A DNA stretch of 64,000 nucleotides from assembly GCF_037976325.1 (NCBI RefSeq), contig NZ_CP150265.1, forward strand, positions 6,213,001 through 6,277,000, read 5' to 3'. Under the pieces are notes generated by a model that saw only the letters and a program-made list of their open reading frames with translations, ran no database searches and had not been told where the DNA came from. The translations under genes were made by a program, and so were the position numbers. Within the stretch, counting starts at the first letter, position 1, and every line of letters begins with the position of its first letter. The DNA is from Paenibacillus sp. FSL K6-3182. GTDB taxonomy: Bacteria > Bacillota > Bacilli > Paenibacillales > Paenibacillaceae. This document shows positions 52,812 through 60,724 of this stretch, piece after piece.

Positions 52812-53822
52812 TCACCCTTCTATTAGATGTTCGAATGCCTGATAATAAAGCCAATGCCCATAATCATTCGGATGATTAATATTGTTGAGCAGAAGGCTCT
52901 CTGGCGTTTTTCCTGCTCGTAATTCTTGTTTCCAAATCTCATTCACATCTGCAACGCCGATATCATATTCCTTCCCTAAGCGACGAAGAACTTCAGCGTA
53001 TCCATCCATCAGCCCACTCGTATATTTCCACAAGGGATTTGGCTCGCAAGGCGTAACAAGCATAATATCTGTTTCACAGCTCCGCATCGTAGATTCTATA
53101 ATCGTTCGAATATTACTCTCGTAAATAGCATAAGGCACAGCTACTTCGCCATCGAAAATATTCTGATCATTCATCCCGTAGCCTATTGTCAGCAAATCCG
53201 GCTTATTAGACACAATATCCTGCTCTATGCGGGCTGCGCCTCCCGTGCTTGTTTCTCCTCCTATTGCTTTATTAACAACACGAAGGTTTCCACCCGAGCT
53301 TATAGCAGATAGCCGATGCGCAAAACGTTGATAAAAAGTATAGCTATCCTCACTTGCCTCTCCGCCTTCGCTAATGCTGTCACCAAAAACCACATAAACA
53401 GCTTCTTGTCCGGCATTAAGCTTTTTCATCGTGTTTTTTAATAAAGGACTAGCCCCTATGCTCAATCCGGCATTTAATTGATGTTGATGTTGCTCCCTCT
53501 CATATTCGTAGTCTATAAATACAGTGAAACTGCGATTACTGTATTCCTCAAACAACTGATGATCGAAGTTCAGGTTTTGAAAGAATACATGGTCAGCCCA
53601 ATCCCGTATGCTGCTTGCCACCGTTCTTGCAATCAGCCCAGTTTCATAATCAACAATAAAATCCTTTCCTTCTTTATAACTAACCGACTCCACATGCTCG
53701 GAATTCGTATGTGTTCTTAAGCTCAAGCTTCCTTTGACGATCGGGTGGAATCGCAGCTGCTGCTGTTCTTGCCCCACAAAAACGAGTGACTCCGCTGTTT
53801 GTTTCACGTTATGCACTGACAT
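52812..53822 (-). CDS. SGNH/GDSL hydrolase (probable carbohydrate esterase)
   Basis: 336 residues. An N-terminal ~130-residue beta-domain precedes the SGNH core. Block I S149 in 'VVFGDSISEGG', block II G189 in 'AIGGETS', block III N218 in 'YGMND', block V H317 in 'NINHPND'. The two-domain layout resembles acetyl esterases acting on oligosaccharides. No signal peptide, so it probably deacylates imported sugar in the cytoplasm. It lies between the permeases and the dehydrogenases of the same operon. Confidence 0.88.
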   Translation of the reverse strand: MSVHNVKQTAESLVFVGQEQQQLRFHPIVKGSLSLRTHTNSEHVESVSYKEGKDFIVDYETGLIARTVASSIRDWADHVFFQNLNFDHQLFEEYSNRSFTVFIDYEYEREQHQHQLNAGLSIGASPLLKNTMKKLNAGQEAVYVVFGDSISEGGEASEDSYTFYQRFAHRLSAISSGGNLRVVNKAIGGETSTGGAARIEQDIVSNKPDLLTIGYGMNDQNIFDGEVAVPYAIYESNIRTIIESTMRSCETDIMLVTPCEPNPLWKYTSGLMDGYAEVLRRLGKEYDIGVADVNEIWKQELRAGKTPESLLLNNINHPNDYGHWLYYQAFEHLIEG

Positions 53823-53844
53823 TTAGCAAACCTCACTCTCCCAT

Positions 53845-54663
53845 TTAACTTTTCACTGCCCCTGCCGTTAAGCCTTCAACGATGTACTTTTGCAAGAATA
53901 GATACAATAGAATGACCGGCACGGATACCATAACCAAGTCAGCAAAAACCAGATTCCAATCCGAGGAATGCTGACCAAAGAAAAAGTATACGGTCAAGCT
54001 TAAGGTGAAGCGGCTCGCCGTATTTAAGAAATAAAACGGGGTAGTGAAGTCATTCCATACCGACATAAATGCTATAATTAGGACGCTGGCGCTTACCGGC
54101 TTCAGCAATGGGAAAATAATCTTCCAAAACAAGCCGTAAGGGCTAACTCCGTCAATCATTGCGGCTTCATCCAATTCTCTTGGAATGCTATGAAAAAAAC
54201 CGATGTATACGTAGGTTAGAAAAGCATAATTCCCAGCAATATAAAGCAAAATCACTCCTAAATAAGTACGAACCAGATGCAAATCAAACATCAGCATATA
54301 CGTCGTAATAATGGAGGAAGGCAATATTAAGCCGGCAATAATAACCGTTTGCAGCAGCCTGCTCACCCGGTTATCTCTCCGTTGAATGAAATAAGCGGAC
54401 AGTGAACAGAAAATAACGATAAAGAATACACTAATGACGGTTAAAATCGTTGTATTCCATAATGCCTGTGGAATCTTGGCATTTACGAACACATCTGAAT
54501 AGTTATGCCATAGGTTCCATTTCGTCGGGAAGGATAATCCTAAATCTGAAGCCTCCGCCTGTGTTTTGAAGGAGTTCACAACGACCAAGTAGATAGGAAT
54601 GGCGATGATACAGCTAATGAACACAGATAGAGCTTCCCATAATGTTTTACGCAATACTCGCAT
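53845..54663 (-). CDS. carbohydrate ABC transporter permease (MalG/UgpE type)
   Basis: 272 residues from ATG 54663, 8 bases after AGAGGG; a GTG three codons earlier overlaps the upstream stop. Six hydrophobic segments; EAA loop 'EAAMIDGVSPYGLFWKIIFP'; C-terminus 'KYIVEGLTAGAVKS'. It pairs with the MalF-type permease directly upstream and belongs to a different permease subgroup from the YtcP/LplB pairs elsewhere in the window. Confidence 0.92.
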   Translation of the reverse strand: MRVLRKTLWEALSVFISCIIAIPIYLVVVNSFKTQAEASDLGLSFPTKWNLWHNYSDVFVNAKIPQALWNTTILTVISVFFIVIFCSLSAYFIQRRDNRVSRLLQTVIIAGLILPSSIITTYMLMFDLHLVRTYLGVILLYIAGNYAFLTYVYIGFFHSIPRELDEAAMIDGVSPYGLFWKIIFPLLKPVSASVLIIAFMSVWNDFTTPFYFLNTASRFTLSLTVYFFFGQHSSDWNLVFADLVMVSVPVILLYLFLQKYIVEGLTAGAVKS

Positions 54664-54668
54664 TCCAC

Positions 54669-55538
54669 TCACCCTCTGTTGTCTTTATTTAGATATTTGT
54701 TCGTTATGGATACAAGGACGAGAATGATCACAAACAATAACAAGCTAGCGGCAGTCGCTTCCCCATTTCTTCCTTGCGAGAAACTTTTGTAGATCATTGT
54801 GTTAATTACGCTAGAAGCATTCCCTGGACCGCCTCCAGTAAGCGCATAAACAATATCGAATACTTTTAATCCGCCAATGAGCGAAATAATAATGTTGGTA
54901 TTCACAACGGGGAGAATCATCGGGAATATAATATGCCTCTTCTGCTCCCAATTTGTTGCTCCGTCAATCTTGGCGGCTTCAATCATCTCTTTCGGAATGG
55001 TCTGAAGTGCTGCCAGAAACAAGATGACCGTTAATCCCGTCCACTTCCATATTTCAACAAAGGAAATGGAATACATCACGATATGGCTATTTGTAAGCCA
55101 TTGTTGGGTTAGAAAACCAAGCTGAAGTTTCTCCAATAACACATTGATAAATCCGCGGCTTGGATGATATAGAGCTGTAAATGCCAGTGATACAGCAATC
55201 GGGCTTAAGATAACGGGAAAGAAAAGGGCAGAGCGCAAGAAGTTTGTCGTTTTTAACTTTTGATTTACAAAGTTAGCTAATATAAATCCAAGTCCGACTT
55301 TACCGACTGTGGTGACCACTGTGAATATAAACGTATTTTTGAATGCAATGGAATTGCTCGAATCATCAAATAGGGAAATGAAATTTTCAAACCCAACGAG
55401 CCGCGTGTAATGAAAGGTAGCGTCTAAATTGGTGAAGGCATAGAAAAAATTAGAAATGGCTGGCCACACGAAAAAGATTAAAAAGATACAAAGACCTGGA
55501 GCTAACATAGAGTACCTGTAGTAATGACGCTTCAGCAT
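54669..55538 (-). CDS. sugar ABC transporter permease (MalF/UgpA type)
   Basis: 289 residues; ATG 55538 after TTGGAGGGCAACTAA. Six hydrophobic segments; EAA loop 'EAAKIDGATNWEQKRHIIFP'; 'ALTGGGPGNAS' typical of CUT1 permeases. It follows the binding-protein gene, with an 89-base gap containing a hairpin plus U run that could lower permease expression relative to the binding protein. Confidence 0.92.
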   Translation of the reverse strand: MLKRHYYRYSMLAPGLCIFLIFFVWPAISNFFYAFTNLDATFHYTRLVGFENFISLFDDSSNSIAFKNTFIFTVVTTVGKVGLGFILANFVNQKLKTTNFLRSALFFPVILSPIAVSLAFTALYHPSRGFINVLLEKLQLGFLTQQWLTNSHIVMYSISFVEIWKWTGLTVILFLAALQTIPKEMIEAAKIDGATNWEQKRHIIFPMILPVVNTNIIISLIGGLKVFDIVYALTGGGPGNASSVINTMIYKSFSQGRNGEATAASLLLFVIILVLVSITNKYLNKDNRG

Positions 55539-55551
55539 TTAGTTGCCCTCC

Positions 55552-55590
55552 AAAAAAGAGAGAGGGTTTCTTTATTTCAGAAACACTCTC
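55552..55590 (-). terminator. intra-operon hairpin (partial terminator) between binding protein and permeases
   Basis: Reverse-strand stem of 11 positions with one mismatch (55560-55570 with 55580-55590), a 9-base loop, then six U after a short CUCUC stretch. It lies just before the permease ribosome binding site, a common arrangement for making more binding protein than channel. Confidence 0.6.
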
Positions 55591-55627
55591 CAAATTTGCT
55601 TTTCCTATCGACTATTTCTAGCAAGCT

Positions 55628-57004
55628 TTACTTGAAGTTTGGATCATCCTTGGCTTTGGCGTTCTTCACTAATTCTTTCTGTTCCGCTTCTTGCACCTGC
55701 TCAGGAGTTTTCGCGCCTGCTACTAAATCCTGAAGGAAGGCTGGATAATCCCCGTAGCCATACGCTGGAATGCCATTGCTAGGATTAACGCCGGTTGGAC
55801 CCGCTTTTCCTTCCTCGCTAAACTTCTGTGCATCCAGCTCGGCAGGTGTCAGAAGTGTATTGGTAACTCCCTTGATGGCTGGTATGCCGCCCTCTGCACC
55901 GAAATAAATATTTTGAGTCTCAACGGATTCAAAGTAGTTGACGAACTTTTGAGCCGCCTCTTGATTGCTTCCTTTCACGACATACATGGCGTTTGGCGGA
56001 TATACTCCTGCAACATCCTTGCCCTCGCCATTGAAAGGAATAAGGAACGCTCCAATATCCTTCGTTTGCTCAGGGTATTTGGCCGCAATATCGGTCATGA
56101 CCCATGTAGCCATTGGATACATAGCTGCATCCCCATTGGCCAATGCTTTCTGTGCATTATCGTAAGTATCCGATAAATAATCTTTGTTAACATACTTCTT
56201 ATTTACAACTTCTTCCAGAAAGGTCATACCCTGTCTTTTGGCATCAAAATTAGCAAATGTAGCTTTATTAGAAAACACTTTGTTTGTTATTTCTTGAAGA
56301 TCAACCTGCGCCGCACCGGACTGATGGGTTGGAATTTGCAAAGTCCAAGCATCTTTGGCGGACAAGTACACCGGCACTTTGCCTGCCTTGCTTATCACTT
56401 CAGAAGCAGCCCAGAACTCATCCATCGTCGTTGGAATTTGCAAGTTCAAGCCCTCAAACACCTTTTTGTTATACAGCATGACAGCCAAATTAGATCCACC
56501 GTAAGGAGCCGCGTAAAAGGTTCCAGCCGAGTCGAATGCACCTGTCCAAACCTTCTTGTCGAAGTTAGCCATCCAAGGCTGATCCTCCTGCGAGACGAAC
56601 TGCTCTTCCGGTTTTCCTAACCCGTAGCCCTCATTCACGCCTCCATAGAAGAACAACAAATCTGGCTTATCGTTTGTTGCAAACCGCGTTTTGATTAAAT
56701 TATCCCCATCTGCACCCTCAGGAAGTTTCTCAATCTCCAAAGTGATTCCGGCTTTCTCTGCAGAGTCCTTCAGAACCGCTTCCATTCCGCCTTTCAACCA
56801 ACTCGTGTGCATAAGTGCCTTTAAAGTAATCTTTTCTATCGGTGCTGATGGTGATGCACTTTCTGTAGTTGGAGCAGCAGTGCTCTCCGATGGCGTATTC
56901 GTTGCATTACCGTTATTCTTCGCTCCTGCACAAGCTGCTAAAACAAGCATGGTAAGAACCATTACCATCCATAACAGCGTTCTCTTTGTGGTGAGACCCC
57001 TCAT
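55628..57004 (-). CDS. extracellular sugar-binding lipoprotein (CUT1 family)
   Basis: 458 residues. The ATG at 57004 is 7 bases after GGAGG; the ATG two codons earlier touches the site. Lipobox LAAC, then a Thr/Ser/Pro/Ala-rich linker. MsmE/CycB-type blocks 'LFFYGGVNEGYGLG' and 'ALANGDAAMYPMATWVMTD'. First gene of the operon binding protein, permeases, SGNH, MDR, MDR, hydrolase. Its promoter has a cre-like site and twin operator 3, shared with the giant SLH enzyme, which probably releases its ligand outside the cell. Confidence 0.92.
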   Translation of the reverse strand: MRGLTTKRTLLWMVMVLTMLVLAACAGAKNNGNATNTPSESTAAPTTESASPSAPIEKITLKALMHTSWLKGGMEAVLKDSAEKAGITLEIEKLPEGADGDNLIKTRFATNDKPDLLFFYGGVNEGYGLGKPEEQFVSQEDQPWMANFDKKVWTGAFDSAGTFYAAPYGGSNLAVMLYNKKVFEGLNLQIPTTMDEFWAASEVISKAGKVPVYLSAKDAWTLQIPTHQSGAAQVDLQEITNKVFSNKATFANFDAKRQGMTFLEEVVNKKYVNKDYLSDTYDNAQKALANGDAAMYPMATWVMTDIAAKYPEQTKDIGAFLIPFNGEGKDVAGVYPPNAMYVVKGSNQEAAQKFVNYFESVETQNIYFGAEGGIPAIKGVTNTLLTPAELDAQKFSEEGKAGPTGVNPSNGIPAYGYGDYPAFLQDLVAGAKTPEQVQEAEQKELVKNAKAKDDPNFK

Positions 57005-57026
57005 GTTCATTCCTCCAAGTTTGTGA

Positions 57027-57040
57027 TGTAAATGCTTACA
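57027..57040 (-). promoter_or_regulatory. cre-like site upstream of the binding-protein gene
   Basis: TGTAAATGCTTACA (forward), a near-perfect palindrome; on the reverse strand TGTAAGCATTTACA matches the cre consensus except for A in place of the central G. It lies 23 bases from the start at 57004, the same offset as the cre-like site of the SLH gene. Confidence 0.5.
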
Positions 57041-57070
57041 AAACCAATGTTATGTTTTTTGCTTCTTATC

Positions 57071-57116
57071 GTAAATGGCGAATTTGAAAGTACTAGGGGA
57101 AATATTTCACACTGGG
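57071..57116 (-). promoter_or_regulatory. twin operator 3 (copy B)
   Basis: 46-base match (37 identical) to 49738-49783. The distance from the cre-like GCTTACA to the operator is 37 bases in both copies, and the distance to the start codon is 67 bases in both. It lies between divergent binding-protein and kinase genes, so it could serve both. The regulator at 59008-60561 is the probable binder. Confidence 0.7.
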
Positions 57117-57161
57117 CAAGGCTGCATTTTTAATGTGTTATACTGAACGGGGAGGTCGTCT

Positions 57162-58967
57162 ATGCTGTCTTTCAAAAATTTACAAACGAAATTATATGTG
57201 ACTTATTCGCTTGTCCTCATCGTCATTGCACTCATTATCAGCACTCCGATGTATGTATATTTGAAAAATAATATTGAAACCAATTTAAAAGAAAATGTGG
57301 ACAAGCTTGTAAGCGGTTACTCCAATGCTCTAGATGTTTATTCCACCATTAATAACAACGTAACCACCCAGCTATATATTAATCGTGACAATTCCAGCTA
57401 TACTGCCGTCCAATATTTAAGCTCTATCGCCTATCTCAAAAATACGAGTCCCACCGAAACGTTACAGTCCGAAAAGGCCATTCAAAACTCCCTTTACTTG
57501 AATGCTGCCGTCTATCAAACGATTCATAGGATTAATTTGTTTACGTCAAAAGGTGATTTCTACTCAACTAACGAAGCTGACGTAGATATTATGCAAACCA
57601 TCCTTGCGAATGATGGATTTAAGAATGTTCAAGCTGCGAAGGGCTCTTCCTTATTGAATTTTTCGGAGAAGGACAGATGGCTATCCCGAGATTCCGAAGC
57701 CGTCTTTTCATTTCTGCGTCAGATCAGCTGGGACTCGCATCCCGTTGGTTTTCTTGAAATCCAATTCAAAGCCTCCGATTTATTGCATGTAGAGGAATTA
57801 GATTCGAAGCAGGATAAACAAATTATGATTGTACAAGCGGGCCAGGTTCTTTATTCGTCTACACCTCCCTCATCCAACAAACTAGCCTCTATCCTTAAGC
57901 TGGTTGGCAATGGGAATGCAGGGAACGGGTTCATGACTAATGAACAGGGAATAGATGATTTTTTCATGTACCAGACCTCTGAGAAAACAGGCATAACGAT
58001 TGTAGCCATTATTCCAAAGTCGCAACTTTTTGCGCCATTGCTCTTATTTCGTAATGTCACGATCATAAGCGTTCTACTCCTTATTGCGATCTCGGTTTTT
58101 GTTTACTTTATTCTCGCCAAAATTTTAACGCATCCTCTTAAAAAGCTAAAAAAAGCGATTGATTCTATTAATTTAGGTGAGACCAATCAAGCCTTTATTG
58201 AAAATAAATTTCATATGGGTGAAATCGAAATTATTAACCGTTCCTTTCTAGCCTTGAACCAGCGTTTACAAGATAGTCTTGAGGAGACTGTTCAATTCCG
58301 AACCTTGCAAATGCAAGCTAAATTCGATGTGCTTCAAGCTCATATCAATCCTCATTTTTTATTTAATATGTTAGGTGTCATTACCGTTTTATCAGATAGA
58401 GGCCAGCAAAAGGCTGTATCGGACACAAGTAGAAAACTTTCTCAATTCTTACGATATTCGATTTCTTCCGGCTCGTCGATCACAACCGTAAGTGAGGAGC
58501 TAGAATTCGCACAGCATTATTTGGATCTATTAAAATCTCGCTATCAACACCGGCTACATTATGATATAGAAGTTCCTGAATGGCTTCTAAATATTCAAAT
58601 TCCCAAATTAATGATTCAGCCTATTATAGAAAACGCCATTCATCATGGTTTATCGGATAGCGATAAGCAATTGAAAATTCAAATTATCGGTAAAATAATC
58701 GGAAATAAGTGGGAGATACGAATCAGTGATAATGGTGTCGGGTTTGACCCTGCTTCTTTGGAAACGTTGAAGCACAACATTCAAGGCTATCTTGAACGCA
58801 TTCAAAATAATCAAACATTAAACGAGCCTATTTCAATTGGAGGAATGGGCCTAGTGAATACGATTGCTAGACTTCAGCTCATGTTCAAGGAGCAATATCA
58901 ATTCTCCTTCGGCAATAACGAGGATTGCGGAGCCTATGTATGTTTCCATGGCTACATCAAACTTTAA
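57162..58967 (+). CDS. sensor histidine kinase, YesM-type
   Basis: 601 residues; ATG after GGGGAGGTCGTCT. TM1 at ~12-33, an extracellular domain to ~295, TM2 at ~298-319, HAMP ~320-375. H398 in 'QAHINPHFLFNMLGVITVL'; ATPase N-box 'PIIENAIHHG' and 'ISDNGVGFDP'. Divergent from the binding-protein operon; the regulator gene starts 40 bases after its stop. It senses a sugar-derived signal outside the cell and phosphorylates that regulator. Confidence 0.94.
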   Translation: MLSFKNLQTKLYVTYSLVLIVIALIISTPMYVYLKNNIETNLKENVDKLVSGYSNALDVYSTINNNVTTQLYINRDNSSYTAVQYLSSIAYLKNTSPTETLQSEKAIQNSLYLNAAVYQTIHRINLFTSKGDFYSTNEADVDIMQTILANDGFKNVQAAKGSSLLNFSEKDRWLSRDSEAVFSFLRQISWDSHPVGFLEIQFKASDLLHVEELDSKQDKQIMIVQAGQVLYSSTPPSSNKLASILKLVGNGNAGNGFMTNEQGIDDFFMYQTSEKTGITIVAIIPKSQLFAPLLLFRNVTIISVLLLIAISVFVYFILAKILTHPLKKLKKAIDSINLGETNQAFIENKFHMGEIEIINRSFLALNQRLQDSLEETVQFRTLQMQAKFDVLQAHINPHFLFNMLGVITVLSDRGQQKAVSDTSRKLSQFLRYSISSGSSITTVSEELEFAQHYLDLLKSRYQHRLHYDIEVPEWLLNIQIPKLMIQPIIENAIHHGLSDSDKQLKIQIIGKIIGNKWEIRISDNGVGFDPASLETLKHNIQGYLERIQNNQTLNEPISIGGMGLVNTIARLQLMFKEQYQFSFGNNEDCGAYVCFHGYIKL

Positions 58968-59007
58968 CATTAGTTCCCTAACGTATCATGTAATGGAGGC
59001 GGCTGCC

Positions 59008-60561
59008 ATGAGGATTATGATTGTTGATGATGAACCCTTCTACATGGATCATCTTAAAGAAGTAATTGAAAACAGCGACTTTAGCAAAAGAGAGCAGACC
59101 CAGATTGTCGCCCAATGTATTAGCGCTAGTCAGGCACTGGAAGCCATACCGACCGTTCAACCCCATTTAATCTTTACCGACATCAAGATGCAGCTCATGA
59201 ACGGGATCGAGTTTGCAGCCATCATTCGGCAAAATTGGCCTCATATCATCGTCGTAATCGTGAGCGGTTACTCTTCCTTTGAATATGCCCGGGATGCCAT
59301 TCGGGCCAATGTGGAGGACTACCTCGTCAAGCCGGTTGATCCTACAATCATTGAACAATTATTAGATAAGACGAATACACGCATTAGCTTGGATACCTAT
59401 CTTCAGCAGCAATCTTTATTAAATGAATTGCTCGAAAACAAGAGTATAGAGGGAAGTATCCAAACCACTTTACATAAGTGCTTTCCATTCTCTAGCTATT
59501 ATGTGTTTTGCTTTAATAAGCCTACATTTTCACAAGATAAAGCTCGTTGTCCCACTCTGACGGAGCAAGAAATCCAAAACAAACTATCTTCGAATCCTTT
59601 ATTGCTAAAGAACGAGAAGGCTTGGATCGTTTCAAGAAATGATTTCAAAAGGGGATTTATTATCCTCGGATTATATCAATGCGGCGACCAGCGGATTAAA
59701 CAACTTGCTGAGGAAATTGTTCTGATGATCGGCGGTTCAGGCAGTCACCCTTCCATCGCCGTTAGCCAAAGCTTTAACGATATTAGACAGTTTCACCAGG
59801 TTGCAAACCATCTTCACGATGAGCTGTACCATCAACTGGTCATTGGACAATCCAAGACAATCTTTTTATCTGAGCAACAACCCGCTTTAGAAAAACTCAA
59901 TCTGCTCCTAAGCAGCATCGATGAGAAGAAAATTGTTATTGCGGTGGATAAAAAGGATTGGAAGCTGTTAAAAAAAATGATCTTCCATTGGTTTGAGCAG
60001 TGGGAAGAGCACTCCTGTCCGAACCTCTATTTACAAAGAAATGGCAAGCAAATGGTTCAATGGTTAGAAAAGCATTTCCGCACATTAGAACCCCTCACAA
60101 GTATTTCAACGGAGAAAGAAATGGAGGAAATCATTAAATCCGCCTACTCCTATTCAAATGCTGCTGAGGATATCTGGAACTTGCTATCGCATATTTTCCG
60201 ATTTGAAGACCATGACCCCGCCAGTAACAAAGGAGTCCGATTAATTGAACAAATCTCCGACTATTTATCCGCAAATTTGAGCGAAACGATTTCAATGACT
60301 CATATTATGGATCGATTTCAAATTTCGAGCACCCATTTAGGAAATCTATTTCGCAAGCATCATGGAGAAACCTTTGTCGAATATTTAACTACTCTCCGCA
60401 TTAACAAAGCGAAGGAGCTCATGCGAATTCATCCAGAGATGCCTCTAAAAGAAATTTCTGAAATTACAGGTTATACAGATCGGCACTATTTCACCAAAGT
60501 ATTTAAGCTCGTTACAGGTAAATCCCCGACAGATTATAAAGATCAGCTCCTTCGGGAATAA
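59008..60561 (+). CDS. two-component response regulator, YesN-type (receiver + AraC HTH)
   Basis: 517 residues from ATG 59008 (GGAGG, 8-base spacer); the longer frame starts inside the kinase gene. Receiver at 1-120 with D7/D8, phospho-acceptor D58 in 'IFTDIKMQLMNG', K108 ('YLVKP'). C-terminal AraC domain has 'FQISSTHLGNLFRKHHGETF' and 'GYTDRHYFTKVFKLVTG'. Likely acts at twin operator 3, controlling the transport/esterase operon and the giant surface enzyme. No good forward terminator follows closely. Confidence 0.93.
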   Translation: MRIMIVDDEPFYMDHLKEVIENSDFSKREQTQIVAQCISASQALEAIPTVQPHLIFTDIKMQLMNGIEFAAIIRQNWPHIIVVIVSGYSSFEYARDAIRANVEDYLVKPVDPTIIEQLLDKTNTRISLDTYLQQQSLLNELLENKSIEGSIQTTLHKCFPFSSYYVFCFNKPTFSQDKARCPTLTEQEIQNKLSSNPLLLKNEKAWIVSRNDFKRGFIILGLYQCGDQRIKQLAEEIVLMIGGSGSHPSIAVSQSFNDIRQFHQVANHLHDELYHQLVIGQSKTIFLSEQQPALEKLNLLLSSIDEKKIVIAVDKKDWKLLKKMIFHWFEQWEEHSCPNLYLQRNGKQMVQWLEKHFRTLEPLTSISTEKEMEEIIKSAYSYSNAAEDIWNLLSHIFRFEDHDPASNKGVRLIEQISDYLSANLSETISMTHIMDRFQISSTHLGNLFRKHHGETFVEYLTTLRINKAKELMRIHPEMPLKEISEITGYTDRHYFTKVFKLVTGKSPTDYKDQLLRE

Positions 60562-60649
60562 GAGTTCGAGATTTAGGGATTATCCTCCTAATCAGATTTT
60601 ATAAGTATTAAGACAGACTAAAGCGCCAGTGTTCCATTTCAAACCTAGA

Positions 60650-60701
60650 AAAAAGAAAAGAACTTCTTACACCCGCTCCCAGCGGAGCGTGTAAGAAGTT
60701 C
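60650..60701 (-). terminator. terminator of the SLH-GHL10 gene
   Basis: 18-bp stem with a two-base bulge, 60660-60679 with 60684-60701, and loop CAGC. It is followed on the reverse strand by CTTTTCTTTTTTC. It lies 23 bases after the stop of the reverse gene; in the forward direction there is no U run. Confidence 0.85.
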
Positions 60702-60724
60702 CGATCTATACAACATGGTTCTTG

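Noticed and set aside
49738..57116. The 46-base twin as part of a recent large segmental duplication
   Set aside because: Similarity stops outside the operator, cre-like site and short -10 area; the leader sequences and genes on either side are unrelated.
58864..59007. 48-codon N-terminal extension of the response regulator
   Set aside because: It lies mostly inside the kinase gene; the receiver domain begins exactly at the ATG at 59008, which has a good GGAGG site.
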